Assembly: GCF_900188485.1 (NCBI RefSeq)
Contig: NZ_FZPH01000003.1
Coordinates: forward strand, 496,001 to 560,000
Direction: 5' to 3'
Origin: Asanoa hainanensis
GTDB taxonomy: Bacteria > Actinomycetota > Actinomycetes > Mycobacteriales > Micromonosporaceae
Length of the DNA: 64,000 nt
Made by a program: the position numbers and the translations under genes. The notes beneath the pieces are model-generated. The model did no database searches and had not been told where the DNA came from. It saw nothing but the letters and a program-made list of their open reading frames with translations. This document shows, piece after piece, positions 1 through 7,887 of the stretch (position 1 is its first letter; each line of letters opens with the position of its first letter).

Positions 1-1
1 C

Positions 2-667
2 TCCGACGCGCCGCCGATCGAAGACTTCGACTACACCTTCGACCGGCTGGCTGACCTCACGGCGGGCCTGCTGGCCACGCTGGGCGTGCAGCGCTACGCG
101 ATCTACGTGCAGGACTACGGCGCGCCCATCGGCTGGCGGCTCGCCCTGGCGCGCCCGGCCGCCATCACCGCGATCATCACCCAGAACGGCAACGGGTACG
201 AGGCCGGCCTGGTCGAGGAGTTCTGGGCACCGGTGCGCGAATACTGGCGCGATCCGTCGACCGAAGCCGGCGTCCGGGCCGCGCTGACCCTGGACGCGAT
301 CCGCTGGCAGTACCTGCACGGCGTACCCGACGAGACCTTGATCTGCCCGGACACCTGGACGCACGACCACGCGCTGGTCAGCCGCCCCGGAAATGACCGG
401 ATCCAGCTCGACCTCTTCGCGGACTACGCCAACAACCTGCCGCTCTACCCGAAGCTGCACGCGTACCTTCGAGAGAGCGGCGTGCCGGTCCTGGCGACCT
501 GGGGCCGCAACGACGGCATCTTCGGCCCCGCGGGCGCCGAGGCGTTCGCCGCCGACGCACCCGACGCCGAGATCCACCTGCTCGACGGCGGCCACTTCCT
601 GCTGGAGAGCCACCTCGACGAGGTGGCCGGCCTGATGCGTGACTTCCTGGGAAGGAGAGTCTCATGA
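2..667 (+). CDS. Alpha/beta hydrolase, epoxide hydrolase/haloalkane dehalogenase type (5' end outside window)
   Basis: The frame is open from the first bases of the window, so the true start lies upstream. The motif QDYGAPIG (about positions 110-133) has the form of the nucleophile elbow of dehalogenase/epoxide hydrolase-like enzymes, where Asp replaces the usual Ser. A likely catalytic acid lies in WGRNDGIFGP (about 500-530) and the catalytic His in LDGGHFLLESH (about 580-615). The cap region carries several Trp residues, as usual in this fold. The family hydrolyses epoxides, C-halogen or ester bonds in the cytosol; the substrate cannot be told from sequence. The stop overlaps the next start (ATGA), so the two genes are probably translationally coupled. 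Family is well supported, substrate unknown. Confidence 0.85.
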   Translation, partial: SDAPPIEDFDYTFDRLADLTAGLLATLGVQRYAIYVQDYGAPIGWRLALARPAAITAIITQNGNGYEAGLVEEFWAPVREYWRDPSTEAGVRAALTLDAIRWQYLHGVPDETLICPDTWTHDHALVSRPGNDRIQLDLFADYANNLPLYPKLHAYLRESGVPVLATWGRNDGIFGPAGAEAFAADAPDAEIHLLDGGHFLLESHLDEVAGLMRDFLGRRVS

Positions 668-945
668 CACCGGAGTGGAACAAGGTCAGGAACACCGACG
701 TCGTACGCGCGATGAAGGAATACGACCGGCTGGGCCCGGACACCTTCTTCGCGACACACGGCTTCGCGCCGACCACGACGTACGACCTGGTCAACGGCAA
801 CAACCACTACCCGCCGAAAGCCATCCTGGGCACGGCCTACGAGTTCGCCACGGGCACCCGCCTGGCCTCGGGCGACTTCGAGGGCGGCAAGACAGGCGCG
901 GTCAAGGTCCTCGGCGACCTCGGCTTCACGGTCGAACACCGCTGA
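664..945 (+). CDS. Standalone ScoMcrA-like N-terminal head domain protein
   Basis: This 93-residue protein looks like the N-terminal head domain of the modification-dependent endonuclease ScoMcrA. It shows EYDRLGPDTFFATHGF, then YDLVNGNNHYPPKAILG, a conserved DFEGG and a final LGDLGFTVEHR. In ScoMcrA this domain precedes SRA, sulfur-binding and HNH domains; none of them is present here. The start ATG overlaps the stop of the upstream hydrolase by four bases, with GGAAGGAGAG before it as ribosome binding site. The domain normally helps contact DNA, so a small DNA-binding or protein-binding role is an inference. It could also be a fragment that survived loss of a larger gene, although its ends look clean. 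Recognition is by motif recall only. Confidence 0.7.
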   Translation: MTPEWNKVRNTDVVRAMKEYDRLGPDTFFATHGFAPTTTYDLVNGNNHYPPKAILGTAYEFATGTRLASGDFEGGKTGAVKVLGDLGFTVEHR

Positions 946-994
946 CGAGAACGGCCCCCCGGAGAGCTCTCCGAGGGGCCGTTCCTTCGCGGGC

Positions 995-1828
995 TTAGAA
1001 CGCGGGCAGGACCGAGCCCTGGTACTTGTCCTCGATGAACTTCTTCACCTCGGGCGAGTGCAGGAGCCTCTCCAGCTTCACGATCCGCGGGTCGTTCTCG
1101 TCGCCCGTGCGGACGACGACCAGGTTCGCGTACGGGTTGTTCTCGCCCTTCTCCAGCGCCAGCGCGTCCTTGGCCGGGGTCAGGCCCGTCTCGATCGCGT
1201 AGTTGCCGTTGATCACCGACGCGGCGGTGTCCTCCAGGCTGCGGGGCAGCTGGGCCGCCTCGAGCGGCTCGAACTTCAGGTTCTTCGGGTTCGAGGTGAT
1301 GTCGGCCTCGGTGGCCTTCACGCCCGCGCCGTCCTTGAGGGTGATGACTCCGTTGGCGGCCAGCAGGTTCAGCGCCCGGCCCGAGTTCGACGGGTCGTTG
1401 GGAACGCCCACCACACCGCCGACGGGCAGGTCCGCCAGCGACTTGACCTTCTTCGAGTAGACGCCCAGCGGCTCGATGTGGACCGGCTTCAGGGGCGTGA
1501 ACTTGTAGCCCTTGGAGGCGACCTCCTCCTCCAGGTACGGGATGTGCTGGAAGTAGTTGGCGTCCAACTGCTTGTCCTGCAGGGCCACGTTGGGCTGGAT
1601 GTAGTCGTTGAACTCGACGATGTCGAGCTTGAGGCCCTCGGCCGGGGCCAGCTTGTCCGACACGTACTTGAGGATCTCGCCGTGCGGAACCGGACTCACA
1701 CCGACCTTCAGCGGCGCGTCGGCGGCGGAAGCGGAGCCGCCCGCGGAGTCCGAGCCACAGGCGGCCATGCCCAGGCCCAGAACGAGGCTGGCGGTGGCTG
1801 CGGCGGCGATGGCTATGGTGCGACGCAC
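995..1828 (-). CDS. metQ: Methionine ABC transporter substrate-binding lipoprotein MetQ
   Basis: A 277-residue lipoprotein with a signal peptide ending in lipobox LGMAAC (Cys near residue 22) and the NlpA/MetQ fold: KVGVSPVPHGEILKYV, then IVEFNDYIQPNVAL, DANYFQHIPYL and GVPNDPSNSGRAL. It is expected to sit on the outer face of the membrane and bind methionine for MetNI. The GTG at 1828 was chosen because the signal peptide starts there and AGAGAAAGG lies upstream; the frame stays open much further but that stretch is the antisense of metI. It is the last gene of metN-metI-metQ, 14 bases after metI. Inverted bases just after the stop (about 948-985) may form a weak terminator. Confidence 0.93.
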   Translation of the reverse strand: MRRTIAIAAAATASLVLGLGMAACGSDSAGGSASAADAPLKVGVSPVPHGEILKYVSDKLAPAEGLKLDIVEFNDYIQPNVALQDKQLDANYFQHIPYLEEEVASKGYKFTPLKPVHIEPLGVYSKKVKSLADLPVGGVVGVPNDPSNSGRALNLLAANGVITLKDGAGVKATEADITSNPKNLKFEPLEAAQLPRSLEDTAASVINGNYAIETGLTPAKDALALEKGENNPYANLVVVRTGDENDPRIVKLERLLHSPEVKKFIEDKYQGSVLPAF

Positions 1829-1842
1829 GGTGGAACCTTTCT

Positions 1843-2499
1843 CTACCTGTGGGATAGACGCCGAGCGACGAGGTCGCCGAGCATCTGGGCTAGCTGCACG
1901 AAGACGACGAGCAGCACAACGGTGGCGATCATGACTCCGGTCTCGAAGCGCTGATAGCCGTAGCGGATGGCCAGGTCGCCGAGCCCGCCGCCGCCGACCA
2001 CGCCGGCCATGGCGGAGTAGCCGACCAGCGCGACCACCGTGATGGTGAGGCCGGCGACCAGGCCCGGGCGGGCCTCGCGGAGCAGCACCTTGACGACGAT
2101 CTCCCGGCGGGAGGCGCCCATCGCCTTGGCTGCGGCGACCACGTCGCGGTTGACCTCGCGGATCGCCGTCTCGACGATGCGGGCGTAGAACGGGATCGCG
2201 CCGACGGTCAACGGCACGATGGCCGCCGACGTGCCGATGGTGGTGCCGACCACGGCCCGGGTGAACGGGATGATGGCGACGAGCAGGATGATGAACGGCA
2301 GCGACCGGCCGATGTTGACGATCAGGCCGAGCAGCGCGTTGACGGGCCGCAACGCCAGCAGGCCGCCGCGGTCCGTCAGGACCAGGGCCACGCCGACCAG
2401 CAGGCCGCCGACGGCGGTGAGCAGGGTGGCCACCAGCACCATGTAGGCGCTTTCCTTGGTCGCCTCCCACAGCAGCGGGACCATCTCGGACCAGGTCAC
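1843..2499 (-). CDS. metI: Methionine ABC transporter permease MetI
   Basis: A 218-residue inner-membrane permease with five to six hydrophobic segments and the EAA loop typical of MetI (AAAKAMGASRREIV), followed by GYSAMAGVVGGGGLGDLA near the C-terminus, a hallmark of the D-methionine permease family. The GTG start overlaps the metN stop by four bases (GTGA), which shows translational coupling and fixes the start. It forms the membrane channel with MetN as ATPase and MetQ as receptor. Length is normal for the family. Confidence 0.94.
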   Translation of the reverse strand: MTWSEMVPLLWEATKESAYMVLVATLLTAVGGLLVGVALVLTDRGGLLALRPVNALLGLIVNIGRSLPFIILLVAIIPFTRAVVGTTIGTSAAIVPLTVGAIPFYARIVETAIREVNRDVVAAAKAMGASRREIVVKVLLREARPGLVAGLTITVVALVGYSAMAGVVGGGGLGDLAIRYGYQRFETGVMIATVVLLVVFVQLAQMLGDLVARRLSHR

Positions 2500-3470
2500 G
2501 GGTGCACCTCCACCGCGACGGCGCCGGCACGCAGTTGGCTCAGCGCCGCGGCGTTCGACGCCGGCGACCCGGGCAGCGCCAGCCGCAAAAGACCCGCCCG
2601 CCCACCAGCCAGCGTCTCGACCGAGCCGTCGAGGATGCGCACGTCGACGTCGTGGGTGCGCGCGACGTCCGAGATCAGCGAGCCGTCGCCGACCACGGTC
2701 ACGTCGACGATCGTCGCGTCGTCGAGCACCGGCGGCGGACCCAGGCGGAAGATCCCGCGAGCGAGCGCCGAATCGGGACGAGCCAGCAGTTCGTGCACCG
2801 GCCCGGCCTCGGTGATCACGCCGTCGCTCATGATCGCGACCGAGTCGCAGATCCGCTTGACGACCTCCATCTCGTGCGTGATCAGCAGGATGGTCAGGCC
2901 GAGCCGCTGGTTGAGGTCGCGCAGCAGCGCCAGGATCGAGCCCGTGGTGTCCGGGTCCAGCGCGGAGGTCGCCTCGTCGGAGAGCAGCACCTTCGGCTCG
3001 CCGGCCAGCGCGCGGGCGATGCCGACCCGCTGCTTCTGACCACCGGAGAGCTGCGCCGGGTACGCGCCGGCCCGATCGCGCAGGCCCACCAGGTCGAGCA
3101 GTTCGGCGACCCGGTCGGCGCGCTGCCGGCGCGGCATGCCCATGACTTCCAAGGGGAACGCGACATTTCCGGCGGCGGTACGCGACGAGAGCAGCGCGAA
3201 ATGCTGATGGATCATGCCGATCCGCTGCCGGGCGGTACGCAGGCCGGTCTCGCTGAGCCCGGCGAGGTCCACGCCGTCGACCGTGATGGTCCCGGCGTCC
3301 GGCCGCTCGAGCATGTTCACGCAGCGCAACAGGGTGCTCTTGCCCGCACCGCTGCGGCCGAGCACGCCGAAGACCTCGCCCGCGCGCACGGTCAGGTCGA
3401 CGCCCGCCACCGCGGCGACGTCTCCGCCACGGCCTCGGTACGTCTTGCGCAGACCGTTGATGCGGATCAC
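2496..3470 (-). CDS. metN: Methionine ABC transporter ATP-binding protein MetN
   Basis: This is a 324-residue ATPase. Walker A is GRSGAGKST, the signature LSGGQKQR, Walker B VLLSDEATSALD, and the switch His lies in LLITHEME. The last ~80 residues form the NIL domain that in E. coli MetN binds methionine and inhibits transport. GTG 3470 begins VIRINGLRKTY, where MetN proteins usually start, and is preceded by AGGACGG. A longer frame to 3566 exists but would read through the leader hairpin. First gene of metNIQ; its leader contains a perfect hairpin and a palindrome, listed separately, that probably control it. The two-ATPase, two-permease complex imports methionine. Confidence 0.93.
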   Translation of the reverse strand: MIRINGLRKTYRGRGGDVAAVAGVDLTVRAGEVFGVLGRSGAGKSTLLRCVNMLERPDAGTITVDGVDLAGLSETGLRTARQRIGMIHQHFALLSSRTAAGNVAFPLEVMGMPRRQRADRVAELLDLVGLRDRAGAYPAQLSGGQKQRVGIARALAGEPKVLLSDEATSALDPDTTGSILALLRDLNQRLGLTILLITHEMEVVKRICDSVAIMSDGVITEAGPVHELLARPDSALARGIFRLGPPPVLDDATIVDVTVVGDGSLISDVARTHDVDVRILDGSVETLAGGRAGLLRLALPGSPASNAAALSQLRAGAVAVEVHP

Positions 3471-3502
3471 GGGGGCACGCCGTCCTGAGAGATGAGACAC
3501 GA

Positions 3503-3530
3503 CCGTGGATCCGCCGAAGCGGATCCACGG
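3503..3530 (-). promoter_or_regulatory. Perfect 12-bp hairpin with UUCG loop in the metN leader
   Basis: Positions 3503-3514 and 3519-3530 are exact inverted repeats (CCGTGGATCCGC). On the coding strand the loop is C(TTCG)G, an exceptionally stable tetraloop. It ends 32 bases before the metN start. It has no U-run, so a classical Rho-independent terminator is unlikely; a leader structure that affects translation or RNA stability is more plausible. Confidence 0.6.
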
Positions 3531-3587
3531 CCCTCTACCGTGCCGGCTGCGTACGGCATTACTCAACTCAACGTGAGCAAACCCACA

Positions 3588-3605
3588 TATCCTACTAGTT
3601 AGATA
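3588..3605. promoter_or_regulatory. Palindromic candidate operator upstream of metN
   Basis: TATCCTACTAGTTAGATA is an 18-bp inverted repeat with only two mismatched pairs, centred on ACTAGT. It lies 118 bases upstream of the metN start in an AT-rich stretch that stands out from the high-GC surroundings, between metN and the upstream permease gene. A repressor site for sulfur or methionine regulation is an inference. Confidence 0.45.
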
Positions 3606-3626
3606 GAATTACTCGTGCCCCTCGCG

Positions 3627-4862
3627 TCACGGGGCCGCGAGCGCCTCGGTCGGCGACAGGCGGGCGGCCCGGATCGCGGGATACAGGCCGGCGACGCCAC
3701 CGATCAGGACCGTCGCGGCCACGCCGCCGGCCGTCGCCCAGCCCGGCACCGTGGTCGGCCAGTGTTGGTAGTACGCGTACCCCGTGGTCACGACGATCCC
3801 GAGCAGCACGCCGCCGATGCCGCCCAGGGCGGACAGCAGCAGCGACTCCGCCAGGAACTGGGTCCGGACCTGGCCGCGGGTGGCGCCCAGCGACCGCCGC
3901 AGGCCGATCTCGCCGCGCCGCTCGAGCACCGAGATGACCATCGTGTTGGCCACCCCGACCCCGCCGACCAGCAGCGCCACCGCGCCCAGGCCGAGCAGCA
4001 GCCCGGTGAAGGCGGCGCCGGCCGCCCGCTGGGCACTCAGCGCGTCCGACGGGCGGGACACGTCGACCTCGTTCGGTGCCTCCGGGTTCGCCGTCGGCCC
4101 GAGCACCGCCCGGACCGCCTCGACCTGGCTCTCGGCCGACCGCGTGTAGACGGTCGTCGGGTGGCCGTCGAAGCCGAACAGCCGCTCCGCCACGGGCCAA
4201 CCCATGATCGCGGCGCTGTCGAGGTTCTCGGCCAGCGCGACCGGGGCCAGGATGCCGACGACCACGAACCGTTGACCACCGACGAGGATCTCGACCTCGG
4301 GACCGGCCCGGCTGATCCCGAGCCGGCGGGCGGCGGCGTCGCCGAGCACGACGGCCGGGTACCGCTCGGTCGCCGCGTTGAGCCAGACGCCGCTGCGAAG
4401 CTCCGCCGAGACGGTCTCGGGCAGATCGAGCCGGGCGGCGTACGTGCCGAGGCCGTTGGTCTGTGCCGCCGGGATCCGGTCGCTGCGGTAGACGCTCGCG
4501 CCGCCGACGGCCCCGACCGCCGAGGTCGACCGCACCGGCCCGATCCGCTCGATCATCGCCTCGGCCGCGGCCGGCAGGCTGGCATCCTCGCCGAAGATGG
4601 ACTGCCCGGGCGAGACCGTCAGCAGGTTGGTGCCCAGCGCGGCCAGCTCACGATCGAGGTCGGCCCGCGACGACGCGGAGATCCCCACCACGGAGATCAT
4701 CGCCGCGATCCCGATCGCGATGCCAAGAGCGGAGAGCAAGGCCCGGGTCGGCCGCGTACGCAGCCCCACCGCCCCCACCCGCAGAATGTCGCGCGGCCGC
4801 AGCCGGGACGCCTTGAGGCTCGGACTCGTCCGCGCCCGCCGCTGGAATGGTCTCGGGCTCAT
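3627..4862 (-). CDS. MacB/FtsX-family ABC transporter permease
   Basis: A 411-residue permease of the MacB type. An N-terminal membrane segment ([21 protein letters not shown]) is followed by a large extracytoplasmic domain (about residues 65-270) and three C-terminal membrane segments, with [19 protein letters not shown] as the conserved FtsX coupling loop. It forms an efflux or mechanotransmission complex with the ATPase encoded just upstream and the adaptor before it. The start ATG overlaps the ATPase stop by four bases. The exported substrate cannot be read from sequence; antimicrobial peptides, macrolides and lipoproteins are family precedents. Confidence 0.88.
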   Translation of the reverse strand: MSPRPFQRRARTSPSLKASRLRPRDILRVGAVGLRTRPTRALLSALGIAIGIAAMISVVGISASSRADLDRELAALGTNLLTVSPGQSIFGEDASLPAAAEAMIERIGPVRSTSAVGAVGGASVYRSDRIPAAQTNGLGTYAARLDLPETVSAELRSGVWLNAATERYPAVVLGDAAARRLGISRAGPEVEILVGGQRFVVVGILAPVALAENLDSAAIMGWPVAERLFGFDGHPTTVYTRSAESQVEAVRAVLGPTANPEAPNEVDVSRPSDALSAQRAAGAAFTGLLLGLGAVALLVGGVGVANTMVISVLERRGEIGLRRSLGATRGQVRTQFLAESLLLSALGGIGGVLLGIVVTTGYAYYQHWPTTVPGWATAGGVAATVLIGGVAGLYPAIRAARLSPTEALAAP

Positions 4863-5515
4863 GCGGTCACCACCTCCCCGTCGCGCATGCGCACCTGGCG
4901 AGGGAGGCTGTCGGCGATCTCGCGGTCGTGGGTGATCACGACGACCGTGGTGCCGGCGGTGTACAGGTCCCGCAGCAGCGCGAGCACTCCGGCGCCGGAC
5001 GCGGAGTCGAGGTTGCCGGTCGGCTCGTCGGCCAGCAGGACCGCGGGCTCGCCGACGACGGCCCGGGCGATCGCCACCCGCTGCTTCTCGCCGCCCGACA
5101 GCTCGTGTGGCTCGTGGTCGAGCCGGTGGGCCAGGCCGACCCGGTCCAGGGCGGCCCCCGCCCGGCGGCGACGTTCGGCGAGGGCGACACCGGCGTACAA
5201 CAGGCCGTCGGCGACGTTGTCCAGCGCGCTGACCCCCGCCGCCAGGTGGAACTGCTGGAAGACGAAACCGATCCGGCGGGCCCGCAGCGCGGAGAGCTGC
5301 CGGTCGGAGAGTCGCGACACGTCGTGCCCGTCGACGACCACGGCACCCGATGTCGGGGTGTCCAGCGTGCCCAGCAGGTGCAGCATCGTCGACTTGCCGG
5401 AGCCGGACGGGCCGACGATCGAGACGAGCTCACCCGCGCCGAGCTCCAGGCTGACGCCGCGGAGCGCCCTGACCCCGCCGGGATAGGTCTTCGAGACGGC
5501 TTGGAGTTGGATCAT
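4859..5515 (-). CDS. MacB/LolD-family ABC transporter ATP-binding protein
   Basis: A 218-residue ATPase. Walker A is GPSGSGKST, the Q-loop FVFQQFHL, the signature LSGGEKQR, Walker [13 protein letters not shown] and the switch THDREI. GNLD after Walker B is typical of the MacB/LolD branch. It powers the FtsX-type permease encoded next and is coupled to the adaptor gene upstream by a one-base stop/start junction at 5515. Cytosolic, membrane-associated. The assignment to the branch is strong, the substrate unknown. Confidence 0.92.
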   Translation of the reverse strand: MIQLQAVSKTYPGGVRALRGVSLELGAGELVSIVGPSGSGKSTMLHLLGTLDTPTSGAVVVDGHDVSRLSDRQLSALRARRIGFVFQQFHLAAGVSALDNVADGLLYAGVALAERRRRAGAALDRVGLAHRLDHEPHELSGGEKQRVAIARAVVGEPAVLLADEPTGNLDSASGAGVLALLRDLYTAGTTVVVITHDREIADSLPRQVRMRDGEVVTA

Positions 5516-6573
5516 TACGGCATCCCCACCGTCACGCCCTCGGCGATGCCGTCGCCGCTGACCTCGACTCGCCCGCCGGCGAACAGGCCCGTCTCGACCC
5601 GCGCGTAGCGGGTCGTCGAACCCTCGACCACCTCGACGCCATAGCCGCCCTCGGCCAGCGCGACCAGCGCCGCCACCGGCACGGTGAGCACGTCGGCGTG
5701 CTGGGCGGCGGTGAACGTCACCTCGACCGCCGCGACGTCCAGCCCGGCACCGGCCTTCGGGTCGGCGAGCGAGATCTGCGCCTCGATCTTGGTCTCCGGG
5801 GCGCCGTTCGGGTCGTCGCTGGCCTCGATCACCGTGTAGACCCGTTGCACCGCGCCGGCCACCCGCTTGCCGTCGGGCAGCTCGACCGAGACCTTCGTGC
5901 CCTTCTTGGCCAGCCGCTGCTCGCCGATGTCGAGCTGCACGGTGATCACCCGGCTGGTGCCCGTGTACGCCAGCACCTCCTGGCCGGGCCCGGTCGTGCC
6001 ACCGAGCGTCGCCTGGACGCTGTCGACCCGGATCGGGCCGGGCGCGAAGACGATCCGGCCCAGCTCCACCCGCCCGGTCTCGGTGACGCCGAGGTTGTCC
6101 TGCCAGTCGCGCACCGCGTCGGCGGTGGACGAGGTGTACTCGTCGTCAGCCGTGAAACCGGTGTAACCCAGGGCCTTCAGGTTCGCCTCGAGCGCCTTGA
6201 CGTCGGCACCCTCGTCGCCCGGGCCGAGGCTGCGATAGGCCGGCACGCCGCCGTACATCAGCACGATCGGGTCGTTGTCCACTTTGTACAAAGCTTGACC
6301 CCGCTGGAAGACCGATCCCGCGTACGGCAGGGACGTGACCGTGCCGGCGACCCGGCCGCTCAGCGCTGTCGTGTCGCCGTACCCCAGGTCGCCGTCGACG
6401 GTCTGGGTGTCGTCGAGGGTCTCCCGCGTCACGGTCGCGGTCGCGGGTGGCAGCGCCGCCGCGGCACCGCCGACGTCCGGCGAGCCGAACCCGAAGCCGA
6501 TGGTCGCCGCGGTCGCGGCGCCGACCGCCAGCACGCCGACCGCGCCACCCGCGATCCTGCGGCCACGGCTCAT
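5515..6573 (-). CDS. Efflux adaptor (membrane-fusion) protein with peptidoglycan-binding domain
   Basis: A 352-residue secreted or membrane-anchored adaptor. It has an N-terminal membrane anchor (about residues 5-28), a short biotinyl-lipoyl-like segment ([28 protein letters not shown] is its core, about 65-95), a PG_binding_1 domain (about 115-165, [14 protein letters not shown]) and C-terminal beta-barrel segments. Such adaptors link MacB-type pumps to the wall in Gram-positive bacteria. The ATG at 6573 overlaps the stop of the lipoprotein gene (ATGA). The order lipoprotein - adaptor - ATPase - permease argues for one operon, divergent from the two-component system at 7231. Confidence 0.85.
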   Translation of the reverse strand: MSRGRRIAGGAVGVLAVGAATAATIGFGFGSPDVGGAAAALPPATATVTRETLDDTQTVDGDLGYGDTTALSGRVAGTVTSLPYAGSVFQRGQALYKVDNDPIVLMYGGVPAYRSLGPGDEGADVKALEANLKALGYTGFTADDEYTSSTADAVRDWQDNLGVTETGRVELGRIVFAPGPIRVDSVQATLGGTTGPGQEVLAYTGTSRVITVQLDIGEQRLAKKGTKVSVELPDGKRVAGAVQRVYTVIEASDDPNGAPETKIEAQISLADPKAGAGLDVAAVEVTFTAAQHADVLTVPVAALVALAEGGYGVEVVEGSTTRYARVETGLFAGGRVEVSGDGIAEGVTVGMP

Positions 6574-7097
6574 TTGTCCGCTCCCGGCCGGCCGAGCTTC
6601 GCGTCGCACGCCTCCTGCGCCCGCTTGAAGTCCGGGTCGTCGGTGATCGAGCCGTCGATTCGTACGCCGCCCTCGTTGGGGTTGGGGTCCGGGAACTTCT
6701 CGACGCCGTTGTCGCGCATGCACTGCGCGTGGTCGAGCATCTCCTGCTGCGCCTGCGGGTCAGGCTTTCCGCCGCTCGGACCGGACGGCGCGTACTCCTT
6801 GCAGGCTTCCTGCGCGGCCTCCACCGTCTCGCGCCCGCCGGGTCCGGCGTTGATCCGCTGGGTGATCCGGCCGCCGTCGATCTCCGGGTCGGGCATGTCG
6901 ACGCCGTGCTCGCGCATACACTGCGCGAACTTCAACGCCAGCTCCTCGACGTCCTCCCGTGACGGCTGCCCGCTGGTGGCCGCCGCGCTGGGCGTACCAC
7001 CGACCGATGCGACCCCGTCGCCGTCGTTTCCCTTGCCACCGCAGGCGGTCAGCGCCAGGAGCAGCGCCAGCGACAGCAGCGCGTGCCTTGGTTTCAT
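6570..7097 (-). CDS. Lipoprotein with two Cys-Met-Arg motif repeats
   Basis: A 175-residue lipoprotein with lipobox LALTAC (Cys19). The mature part holds two similar units: AQCMREHGVDMPDP followed by a second Cys, and AQCMRDNGVEKFPDP followed by another Cys (EAC). Proteins with this CMRxxGVxxPDP pattern are common in actinomycetes near MacB-type transporters but lack a known biochemical role. The paired Cys could make two disulfides outside the cell. It is the first gene of the export operon. Its promoter must lie in 7098-7230, shared with the divergent response regulator, which suggests control by that system. Confidence 0.8.
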   Translation of the reverse strand: MKPRHALLSLALLLALTACGGKGNDGDGVASVGGTPSAAATSGQPSREDVEELALKFAQCMREHGVDMPDPEIDGGRITQRINAGPGGRETVEAAQEACKEYAPSGPSGGKPDPQAQQEMLDHAQCMRDNGVEKFPDPNPNEGGVRIDGSITDDPDFKRAQEACDAKLGRPGADK

Positions 7098-7230
7098 GAC
7101 TTCTCCCGAGCCGGACAGCCCGCTCGGCTGCGAGCCGCTGTGCCGGCGAAGTCAACGCCCCGCGCCGTTTCCGTGGCGCTTCCGAAAGCGCTAACAGCGA
7201 AGAAACAGGTTGGCTCGGCACCATGGGGCG

Positions 7231-7887
7231 ATGCGGATCCTGGTGGTCGAGGACGAACGGCTGCTCGCCGAGGCGATCGCCGAGTGGCTGCGCGACGACG
7301 CGCACGCCGTCGACGTGGCCCTCGACGGCGACGCGGCGCTGGAACGGCTCGCCGTCAACGACTACGACGTCGTCGTGCTCGACCGCGACCTGCCGAAGGT
7401 GCACGGTGACGACGTGTGCCGGGCCATGGTCGGCTCCGACGCGACCGCGCGGATCCTCATGCTGACGGCCGCCGCCGAGATCGGCGACCGGGTCGCGGGC
7501 CTGTCGCTGGGCGCCGACGACTACCTGCCCAAGCCGTTCGCCTTCGTGGAGCTCGCCGCGCGGGTGCAGGCGCTAGGTCGGCGGGCGCGCCCGGCCCTGC
7601 CGCCGGTGCTGCGCCGGGCCGGCATCCTCCTCGACACGGCGCGGCGCCAGGTCTTCCGCGACGACCGCTACGTGCCGCTGTCCAAAAAGGAGTTCGGTGT
7701 GCTGGCCGAGCTGTTGCGGGCCGACGGTGCCGTGGTCAGCGCCGAACAGCTGCTGGAGAAGGTCTGGGACGAGAACGCCGACCCGTTCACGTCGGCGGTG
7801 CGACTCACCGTGCTCAAGCTGCGCCGCAAGCTCGGCGACCCGCCGGTCATCGAGACCCTGGCCGGAGAGGGGTACCGGATCTCGTGA
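7231..7887 (+). CDS. OmpR/PhoB-family response regulator
   Basis: A 218-residue regulator. Its receiver domain (1-115) has the acidic pair E7-D8, phospho-accepting Asp51 in VVLDRDLP and Lys in LPKPF. A winged-helix DNA-binding domain follows (about 125-218), ending in ETLAGEGYRIS. The ATG at 7231 begins the canonical MRILVVEDE; an in-frame TTG at 7210 would only add an atypical tail. The stop overlaps the GTG of the histidine kinase. Divergent from the export operon, which is the probable target by analogy with other MacB-linked systems. Confidence 0.93.
   Translation: MRILVVEDERLLAEAIAEWLRDDAHAVDVALDGDAALERLAVNDYDVVVLDRDLPKVHGDDVCRAMVGSDATARILMLTAAAEIGDRVAGLSLGADDYLPKPFAFVELAARVQALGRRARPALPPVLRRAGILLDTARRQVFRDDRYVPLSKKEFGVLAELLRADGAVVSAEQLLEKVWDENADPFTSAVRLTVLKLRRKLGDPPVIETLAGEGYRIS

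Noticed and set aside
1843-3528. A 561-codon minus-strand frame running across metI and metN.
   Set aside because: Only its last 218 codons (metI, from GTG 2499) show a real protein. The first part is the out-of-frame shadow of metN.
3471-3620. Possible SAM riboswitch upstream of metN.
   Set aside because: The hairpin is clear, but I see no conserved core of SAM-I, SAM-II or SAM-IV. It is reported only as an uncharacterised structured leader.
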